DNA from: Pseudoflavonifractor intestinihominis
GTDB taxonomy: Bacteria; Bacillota; Clostridia; Oscillospirales; Oscillospiraceae
Reading direction: 5' to 3'
DNA length: 10,125 nt
Assembly (NCBI RefSeq): GCF_040096055.1
Contig: NZ_JBBMFK010000046.1
Location: forward strand, 1 to 10,125
The position numbers and the translations under genes were made by a program. A model generated the notes under the pieces. It saw only the letters and a list, made by a program, of their open reading frames with translations, made no database searches and was not told the DNA's origin. Within the stretch, counting starts at the first letter, position 1; each line of letters begins with the position of its first letter. Below are positions 1 to 6,100 of the stretch, one piece after another.

Positions 1-2
1 TT

Positions 3-179
3 GAAAATTACATGACCGTCCGAATGGGATACCCCCGGCAGGGGAAGCAGCGCCATGACTCCATGTGCTTGAAAGCACGGGAGAGCGTGCCAATGCCGGA
101 ATACGCCGCTGAAAAGGCAGGGGCAGGAACGGCATTCGGGGAGAACGGCAAAATGCAGCGATATTTTCAAAGGAAGTGA
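3..179 (+). other. Open frame entering from the left edge, possible 3' end of a gene
   Basis: This frame is open from the window edge to a TGA at 177-179. The first internal ATG is at 12, which would give a 55-residue peptide. It is basic and low in hydrophobic residues (it contains MGYPRQGKQRHDSM), with no domain I recognise. No Shine-Dalgarno precedes ATG 12 within the few bases visible. It may be the C-terminus of a gene lying outside the window, or structured non-coding DNA that happens to stay open. The same stretch holds short inverted repeats (CCCC/GGGG at 32-44, GTGCT/AGCAC at 65-78), which argues for the second reading. Coding status is undecided. Confidence 0.2.
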
Positions 180-231
180 AAACAACGAAAAATCCGGCGT
201 TTTTATGCTGATAACGCCATCAAAGCACGAT

Positions 232-266
232 ACGCCGGACAGCGAAGCGGGTACGCTGTCCGGCGT
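232..266. repeat. Perfect 13-bp inverted repeat, 9-base loop
   Basis: ACGCCGGACAGCG at 232-244 is the exact reverse complement of CGCTGTCCGGCGT at 254-266, with AAGCGGGTA as the loop. No T-run follows on either strand, so it is not an ordinary intrinsic terminator. TCCGGCGT at 193-200 repeats the end of the right arm (259-266) and can pair with the left arm at 232-239, so two mutually exclusive RNA folds are possible. Roles that fit are an attenuator-like leader, an operator for a dimeric protein, or part of a transfer origin. The sequence does not choose between them. Confidence 0.7.
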
Positions 267-440
267 GCAATTATCAAAACCCGCGAAAATCCACGCGAAA
301 CAGTGAAACCGATCCCTACCACTTGTGAACAGGGCTTCGCAGGCGGCAGAGAAAACGGTTATTCGCATACTATTATCCATCGCCCAGCGATGAACCCAGT
401 ACGTTCACCAACGCACCGGCTTCACCGCCAAGCAAACGAA

Positions 441-448
441 AAAGGAGG
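441..448 (+). promoter_or_regulatory. Ribosome binding site of the small HTH gene
   Basis: AAAGGAGG lies 8 bases before ATG 457. It is a near-consensus Shine-Dalgarno and fixes the start of the 77-residue protein. It is the main reason to prefer this frame over the overlapping GTG frame at 303-527. Confidence 0.85.
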
Positions 449-456
449 CATAAACC

Positions 457-690
457 ATGAGAAACAACGAGATTTACCGAAACGAGATCAAGTCGTATAT
501 CATCCGGGCTGGCATGACCATGAGTGAGGCCGTGGAAATCCTGGCCGACGAATATGGTTGGAGCAGCAGCGTCCCCAACCTGTCGGACAAGCTGAAACGC
601 GGCAGCCTGCGCTATGGCGAGGCTGTGGAGCTGGCCGATGTGCTAGGGTACGACATTGTTTGGCAGAAACGTGGGAAGGAAAAGAGATAA
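457..690 (+). CDS. Small helix-turn-helix-like protein, 77 aa
   Basis: This is a predicted small cytoplasmic helical protein, probably DNA-binding. Residues 11-35 (IKSYIIRAGMTMSEAVEILA onward) read like the first helices of a Cro/C1-type fold. Residues 41-51 (NLSDKLKRGSL) fit a recognition helix and turn. Residues 52-69 (RYGEAVELADVLGYDIVW) fit the closing helix pair. The tail is basic (QKRGKEKR). The pattern 'NLSxKLxRGxLxYxEAxELADxLGYDIxW' is one I associate with small proteins of clostridial mobile elements, possibly the DUF6471-like group; that assignment is from memory. The start is set by a near-perfect Shine-Dalgarno. A leader with competing hairpins lies upstream, and the kinase operon with its own promoter lies downstream, so it is probably transcribed separately. 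The DNA target is unknown, though the 232-266 palindrome is a possible operator. Confidence 0.8.
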   Translation: MRNNEIYRNEIKSYIIRAGMTMSEAVEILADEYGWSSSVPNLSDKLKRGSLRYGEAVELADVLGYDIVWQKRGKEKR

Positions 691-787
691 ATAAAAAGCG
701 GATTTACCAAACTTTTTCCGCTGGATGATCATACTGTGCTGCCAAAGAGATATTTTTATGTATCATATTCCTTTTAACGGACATTTT

Positions 788-796
788 TGCTATAAT
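788..796 (+). promoter_or_regulatory. Extended -10 promoter of the two-component operon
   Basis: TGC followed by a perfect TATAAT (791-796) makes an extended -10 element. The hexamers 16-18 bases upstream (around 767-774, e.g. TTCCTT) match TTGACA poorly, which is common for extended -10 promoters. Transcription should begin near 803. That lies after the ATG at 795 and before GTG 828, so this element also decides the start codon of the kinase. Confidence 0.75.
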
Positions 797-827
797 GCAA
801 TCATCCAAAGGGAGGGGAGGAGGCGCT

Positions 828-2267
828 GTGGATCAGTTTAATGTAATTCATGAAGCGGCGCAGCAAGGGCTGCCCGGCGAGATGCTGCTGGTATTCACTA
901 TGGTGCTCTGGTGCATCTTTACCCTGATCCTACTGGCGGATCTGCACAATAAACTTAACAACTGGTGCTTTATCAGCGGTATTCTGTTCAGCGTTGGGGC
1001 ACTCAAGGAATATTTGTTCTATACATTGGGGCCGCAGCTGATCCAGGCCAGTATCTGGACGGATGATTTTTCCGAGGGTCTGTATTCTGTACTCAGCGCG
1101 GTATTCTACTATCTTGCAATGCCGTCCGTTCTGGTGTTTGCCTTTTTCTTTCATAGATTAGAGCAGCAGGCGGGCAGGTGGTTCCTCTTCCTAAGTATTG
1201 CAGCCTATTTGCCCGCCGCAGCGCTAGTCTGTATTTTCCCCTTCACGCAGACGCTGTACTTCCAGCAGGACACGGTATTTTGCCTGAGCGTTGCGGGTTA
1301 TAACTGGGGGATGGGCATTCTCTCCACCGTTGTTTTGCTGCATGCACTATGGGAGGAACGGTTGAGCATGCGCTTCCAGCAGCGCCGCCTCGCAGCCATG
1401 ACCATGCTCGTACCGCTGTGGTTTTGGCTTGTTTCCGCGTTTCCATATCATGCGCTTGGTATCCCTAACCTAAGGAAATTATGGCAGTTTAACCTGATCA
1501 TCGCGCTGTGTATTTTGATATTCTTCCTTTGCCGGGCGTTTCACGGCGGGATATGGGGGCTGCGGTTCCGGCGCGAGACATATGACTGGACGAGCGGTGG
1601 CCAAGTGATCCAGCGCAATGCGCATTATGTGGGGCATGCGTTAAAAAATGACTTGGCGAAGATTGAGTGGTGTACCGCGTTGATGCAGAGCCGCGGCTAT
1701 CTGGATCATGAATTGGATATCATCAATGGAGCAGTGCTTCATCTTAAGCAATTTGTCAACCGTACGAAGCTCTATGCTCAACAGATCACGCTGATGCCGG
1801 AGCTGTGTGCAGTAAAACCACTTTTTCAGAGTACGGTGGCGGAAACCGTGTTTCCGATGGACCGTGATATCATACTGTCGGTTGGAAGGTGCGACGCGCA
1901 ACCGCTGTTCTGCGACCAGACGCACTTGCGCGAAATGCTTTCAAACCTGATTGACAATGCGGTGAACGCGATGCCGGAGGGGGGTAGGATCGAACTATCC
2001 TATTGCTGTCAACGGTGGAAAGCGGTGATTTCAGTAACAGATACCGGATATGGTATGGAGCCCGGGACGCTTCAGCAAGTGTTTGACCCTTATTTTACCA
2101 CCAGGCAAGGCGGCGGTAATATGGGACTGGGGCTCTATTACTGCTGGAATGTAATGAATGCGCATCACGGCAGCATTTCTGTGAAGAGCGCGCCGGGCCG
2201 CGGCAGCACGGTATCCCTTTGTTTCCCGATGCACCGCCAGAACGTCCATAAAGGAGGCGTGCAATGA
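828..2267 (+). CDS. 7-transmembrane sensor histidine kinase
   Basis: This is a membrane sensor that autophosphorylates on histidine and passes the phosphate to the adjacent regulator. I start it at GTG 828 (479 aa) because AGGAGG at 818-823 precedes it and because the ATG at 795 lies inside the TATAAT box. Numbering from GTG, seven hydrophobic segments fall near 17-39, 45-67, 84-108, 118-139, 149-174, 188-209 and 219-238. Basic loops (HRLEQQAGR, WEERLSMRFQQRR, LRFRR) put the N-terminus outside and the kinase inside. There is no HAMP or large extracellular domain, so sensing is probably within the membrane or through short loops. The H-box is GHALKNDLAKIEW with His270 as the likely phosphoacceptor. 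The ATPase part has an N-box (NLIDNAVNAMPEGG, from about 373), a G1 box (DTGYGM, Asp405), an F-box (FDPYFTTR, about 419) and a G2 box (GLGLYYC, about 433). All catalytic motifs look intact. It overlaps the regulator by four bases. The ligand is unknown. Confidence 0.93.
   Translation: MDQFNVIHEAAQQGLPGEMLLVFTMVLWCIFTLILLADLHNKLNNWCFISGILFSVGALKEYLFYTLGPQLIQASIWTDDFSEGLYSVLSAVFYYLAMPSVLVFAFFFHRLEQQAGRWFLFLSIAAYLPAAALVCIFPFTQTLYFQQDTVFCLSVAGYNWGMGILSTVVLLHALWEERLSMRFQQRRLAAMTMLVPLWFWLVSAFPYHALGIPNLRKLWQFNLIIALCILIFFLCRAFHGGIWGLRFRRETYDWTSGGQVIQRNAHYVGHALKNDLAKIEWCTALMQSRGYLDHELDIINGAVLHLKQFVNRTKLYAQQITLMPELCAVKPLFQSTVAETVFPMDRDIILSVGRCDAQPLFCDQTHLREMLSNLIDNAVNAMPEGGRIELSYCCQRWKAVISVTDTGYGMEPGTLQQVFDPYFTTRQGGGNMGLGLYYCWNVMNAHHGSISVKSAPGRGSTVSLCFPMHRQNVHKGGVQ
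2251..2257 (+). promoter_or_regulatory. Ribosome binding site of the response regulator
   Basis: AAGGAGG sits 6 bases before ATG 2264, inside the last codons of the kinase gene. Together with the ATGA overlap it indicates translational coupling of kinase and regulator. Confidence 0.85.
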
Positions 2268-2845
2268 ATCCCATCCGTATTTTAGCAGTGGACGACGATT
2301 TGGATTTCCGCTATCTGCTTACACAGATGCTGCTGGGACAGCCAGATCTGGAACTTGCTGCGGTGTGTGCCACCGCGCAGGAGGGCTGCGCTGCGGTTGC
2401 CCGCCTACAGCCCGATATTGTCCTGATGGATCTGGAATTGATTGGAAGTTATACAGACGGCGCAGATGCGGCCCGGCGTATCCGTATGCAGACGACCGCG
2501 CGGGTGCTCATCCTGACTGCGGATGATAATCCGGAAACTGTCATCCGGGCCAGTGTCCATGCCTTTGCCTCAGGTTATGTGCTCAAAAGCCAGGCTTCCA
2601 TGCTGCTGCCTACCATCCGCGAGACCGCGACTGGACCGACGCCGCAGTCGCATCTGATCTGTGCAGCGCTGCTGCAGGCGCTGACTGTCGCGGAGCGGGC
2701 GGTGTTGCGGCAGATGCTGGGGCAGGAGGTGCAGCTGTATTCATCGGCCAAGACAATTGCCAACCAGCAAACCAGCGTGCTGCACAAGCTGGGCCTTCCG
2801 GACCGAAATATGCTGCGGCACATATTTGCCGTCTATTTGTCCTGA
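2264..2845 (+). CDS. Response regulator with receiver and atypical LuxR/NarL-type DNA-binding domain
   Basis: This is the probable phosphorylation partner of the upstream kinase. The receiver domain covers residues 1 to about 125 and has all its key positions: acidic Asp10/Asp11 in AVDDD, phosphoacceptor Asp56 in VLMDLEL, switch Thr85 in LILTADD and Lys109 in YVLKSQ. The output domain (about 140-193) matches the NarL/FixJ pattern: LTVAERAVLRQM, then SSAKTIANQQTSVLHKLG, then LPDRNML. The stretch between the first helix and the SxKTI motif is about five residues shorter than usual in this family, which would shorten the first helix of the HTH (see findings). At 193 residues it is slightly short of the usual 200-220. 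ATG 2264 overlaps the kinase stop TGA, so the pair is co-transcribed and probably translationally coupled. An intrinsic terminator follows 12 bases after the stop. The target genes are unknown; the operon's own promoter and the surface-protein gene downstream are the obvious candidates. Confidence 0.92.
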   Translation: MNPIRILAVDDDLDFRYLLTQMLLGQPDLELAAVCATAQEGCAAVARLQPDIVLMDLELIGSYTDGADAARRIRMQTTARVLILTADDNPETVIRASVHAFASGYVLKSQASMLLPTIRETATGPTPQSHLICAALLQALTVAERAVLRQMLGQEVQLYSSAKTIANQQTSVLHKLGLPDRNMLRHIFAVYLS

Positions 2846-2857
2846 AAAGATTTCACT

Positions 2858-2903
2858 GCGTTCGGCACAGGGGTGTGATCTTCCCCTGTGCCGAACGCTT
2901 TTT
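2858..2903 (+). terminator. Strong intrinsic terminator of the two-component operon
   Basis: GCGTTCGGCACAGGGG at 2858-2873 pairs perfectly with CCCCTGTGCCGAACGC at 2883-2898 (16 bp, 9-base loop). TTTTT follows at 2899-2903. Its place 12 bases after the regulator stop ends the two-gene operon and separates it from the surface-protein gene. Confidence 0.93.
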
Positions 2904-2954
2904 CAGGATTTAACGAATTCCCATATTTTTTGGGAACAAAACAGCTCAGCAGTA

Positions 2955-2963
2955 TGCTATATT
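2955..2963 (+). promoter_or_regulatory. Candidate extended -10 promoter of the surface-protein gene
   Basis: TGC followed by TATATT (2958-2963) has the same extended -10 form as the kinase operon promoter (TGCTATAAT at 788-796). The hexamer 17 bases upstream (AACAAA) does not match a -35 box. A small inverted repeat (2918-2936) lies just upstream and could be a regulator site. It is the best promoter candidate I see after the operon terminator, but it is unproven. Confidence 0.4.
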
Positions 2964-3148
2964 TTTTGTGTAACATGCTGTGAGGCAGTGGGATGCTCCG
3001 CGACCGGCGCGGGTGCGCTATGTAGAGCCGCACGATTCTTTGCCCTGGAACCGGCGTCAGATGGTACGGCAATTCGGACCACCGCATAGAAATCCGGGAG
3101 AAGGATCATAGAAGGGGCAGTTTTACAGCCCACACTGGAATTTTCCCC

Positions 3149-3156
3149 AAAAGGAG
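3149..3156 (+). promoter_or_regulatory. Ribosome binding site of the surface-protein gene
   Basis: AAAAGGAG lies 10 bases before GTG 3167 and 13 bases before ATG 3170. The spacing favours the GTG slightly. The choice changes the protein by one residue at the front of the signal peptide. Confidence 0.65.
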
Positions 3157-3166
3157 TTGGACAGAC

Positions 3167-6100
3167 GTGATGCATACGCGAATTCGTACACGAATCATCA
3201 GCACACTGCTGTCGGCAGCTATGTGCCTGAGCATGTTCCCGGCACAAGCCTTTGCGGCCACAGTGGAGGCCAAACTGCAGGTAGAAGCGGAGACCCAGTC
3301 TCCTATCGCCGTTCTTGGCGGGGATGCGGAGACGGTGGAAGACGCCAGTGAGGCCGCGGAGCAGGTCCGGGAGCCGGCGGCCCAGCCCAGGCGGGTTTCC
3401 TATACCCCGGAAGGGGCCGCCTATACCCTGAACTTCGACGAGACCACCGGGACCATCCAAGGGTTTACCGCCCAGGAGGGCTTCGACGGGCATTTGGTCA
3501 TTCCTGAGACCATTGAGGGCCATGAGGTAACGTCCATTGGGTACAGCGCATTTTATACGAACAGCTATGACCACCGGAATCAGCTGCTGACGGTGGATCT
3601 CCCAGAGACCGTCACCGCACTGGAGGAATCCGCGTTCTCCAATTGCTACAACCTGACAGCGGTCACCGGAGGAGAGAACATCTCGGAAGTTGGTAAGTTT
3701 GCATTCAATAATTGCAGCAAGCTCAGCACGGTTCCGTCCTTTGAACAGGTGACCTCGCTGGGCGATCGGGTCTTTTGCTACACTGCGCTGACGTCCTTCC
3801 ACGTTCCGGCGGGGCTGACCACAGTTCCGGATTCCACCTTTGACGGATGTGAAGCCCTGACAGAAATTACATTTGAAAATCAGATAACCGCAATCGGAGA
3901 CAGCGCCTTTGCGGGTACCGGCTTAACAGCCGTTGCAGTCCCGGAGGGTGTCACTACTCTGGGTGACGGCGCTTTCGAGGACTGCGAGGCGCTGGAAAGC
4001 GTGACTCTGCCCTCCACGCTGACCTCCATGGGGGAAAAGGCATTCTCTGGCTGCTCTGCGCTGAAGGCGGTCTCCATTCCCGGTTCCCTGAGCGCCATTC
4101 CGGAACAGGCCTTTTTCGACTGCGCCTCGCTGTCCTCCGTTACCCTGGGGGAGGGTGTGGCCAGCATAGGCACGCGGGCGTTTGGAAACTGTACCAGCCT
4201 GACCTCCATCAATTTCCCCGCGACTTTGACGTCCCTATATGGGAGAGCGTTTGAAAATTGCGGCTTCACCTCTATCCACGTGCCGGCCACCGTGAAGCAG
4301 TACTACACAGTAGACGGGTATGGGTATACCTTTGATAACTGCGACTCCCTTGTCTCCGCCGTGGTCGGGTCGCCGGTTATCCCAACATGTATGTTTACGT
4401 CCTGTGACGCTCTGAAAGAGGTAGAATTGCTGGACAGCGTGACAGGGATCGGCTATGCCGCGTTTCAGTACTGCTATCAGCTATCGAACATCACTTTTTA
4501 TAACTCAGCGACGGAGATCTATGATGGCACGTTGGTCAGCGCTCGCCCTACGGTCCACGGATATGAAAACAGCACGGCTTATGACTGGGCGGTGGAGAAT
4601 GGGTACCAGTTTGTTGATCTGAACGCCGTCCCAACCAGGACGCTTTCCGCCCGGGTGCTCACCCCGGAAGGGGAAACGCTTACGGATGGCTTCACAGTCA
4701 ACTGGTACGAAGCCGGCGGGACCACCCCGGCGGGGACCGGCGCGGTTCTCTCCGGCGCGGCGGCAGAGGCAGATTACGTCTGTGAAGTCCTGCTGGGTGG
4801 GGAACTGCTGGAGCAATATGAACAGCCTGCGCGGCAGACCGTCCCGGCGGGAGCGGAGGATGCGGCTATCACGTTTACCCTGACGCAACGGGAGCAGACG
4901 CCGGTGGTCTCCGTCTCTGGCCAAGTCCAGGATCAAGACGGCAATCCGCTGCCCGGTGCACAGGTCACAGCGACTCTCGCGGACGGTGAGACCCAGTCCG
5001 CTCAGACCGGAACGGACGGAAGTTTTGCTCTGGCGGAGCTGCCCGCGCAGTCCGTCCGACTCCAGGTTCGTCTGGACGGATATTACAGCAAAACCCTTGT
5101 CCTCCCTCTGGCGGACGCCGCCGAAACGGGAGAATATCAGGTGGCTGCGGTCACGCTCTATGAGACGGTGTCCGACCGGATCGAGCTGAGCCTGACCCTG
5201 CGCCACGCTGCGGGCCAGGGGGAGAGCGCCCGTGAGGAGTCCCTCTCCGCGCTGGGCAGCTTACAGATTTCCCTGTCCTCCGGCGGGACCGGCATCGCCG
5301 GGGAAGATTATGAGGTGCAGGGGACCACGGTCGTCTTCCAGCCCGATGTGGTGACGGCGGGGCAGGAGATTACGGTCACAGTCTCTGACCCCGGCGGAGA
5401 ACTGCTCGGAACTGCGGATCAGGTTATTCTGAACAGTGACCGGATGGGCAGTGCGTCTTTGACCCTGGTGGAAAAGGGCGGCTTCCGCCTGGGGAGCCTC
5501 TCCCTCCCTGGGGCGTCCAATGTGCTGGTGTTCGACAGCACCGGCGCGTTCCGTGCCATCTATACCGCCCGGACCGGCCTGACGAGCGCCCCTATGGACG
5601 TGGGAACCTATACCCTGGTTCTGATCCAGGACACCCCCATGCTGCAAAATGTCCCGGCGCTGGGCCTGCTGGAGCAGCTGGGACTGGCCGCTGGGACGGA
5701 TTATGCTCAAGTCAGTGTGTCAATCCAGGATGGGGTGCTCACTGATGTCGGTCCCGTTTCCGTTCCTGCTCTGGCAGAGGATGCCTTTTCCTATTTGAAC
5801 TCCGGCAGCCTGTCGGTCAATACGACCACGCCCAGCCAGGGCACTCTGGTCCTGTTCACCGCCCGTTTCGACTTGGCAGACGGCTATACAGCGCAGGAGG
5901 TACAAATTCATCTTCCGGACGGCATGTCTCTGGCGGAAGGTATCACGCTGGATAATGCCGTATGCACCTATTCGCTGCATGAGGAAGAAAACCTGCTTAT
6001 CGTGCCAACGGCAGGCAGAACATCCGGCGTGATTCGCGGCTATTTGACCGCCGAATCGACTGGGACTTCCAGTGCAGCCGCCTATGTGCGTCTGAGCGGA

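Larger units (their letters stand above)
180..456. other. Gene-free leader with inverted repeats upstream of the small HTH gene
   Basis: No convincing gene is seen here. A GTG-started frame at 303-527 is open, but it has no ribosome binding site and runs out of frame into the better-supported gene at 457. The stretch contains the hairpin at 232-266, an alternative pairing partner at 193-200, and the ribosome binding site at 441-448. I found no promoter with both a plausible -35 and -10. The base order reminds me of leader DNA in clostridial conjugative elements, but that is memory and not shown by the sequence. Confidence 0.4.
2904..3166. other. Intergenic region before the surface-protein gene
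   Basis: This holds no supported gene; the forward frame crossing it at 2757-3089 and the reverse frames are shadows. It contains a 6-bp inverted repeat TTCCCA/TGGGAA (2918-2923 and 2931-2936) around a T-rich loop, the candidate promoter at 2955-2963, and the ribosome binding site at 3149-3156. If that promoter is used, the transcript has a leader of roughly 195 bases, long enough for regulation. I could not match it to a riboswitch class I know, including the cyclic-di-GMP type. Confidence 0.5.

Noticed and set aside
303..527. GTG-started 74-codon open frame in the leader
   Set aside because: It has no ribosome binding site, overlaps the well-supported gene at 457 in another frame, and its product has no recognisable pattern.
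697..722. AGCGGA/TCCGCT inverted repeat after the small HTH gene as a terminator
   Set aside because: The stem is only 6 bp, the loop is 14 bases and the T-run lies in the loop, not after the stem.
2918..2936. TTCCCA/TGGGAA inverted repeat as a second terminator
   Set aside because: The stem has 6 weak base pairs and no following T-run; it may be a protein site or chance.
2964..3166. Long leader of the surface gene as a cyclic-di-GMP riboswitch
   Set aside because: Such switches often control surface proteins, but I could not find the conserved GEMM core or its paired helices here.
2957..3802. Reverse-strand 281-codon open frame
   Set aside because: It crosses the promoter region and the start of the large gene. 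It has no supporting start signal, and its length follows from the GC-rich codon pattern of the opposite strand.
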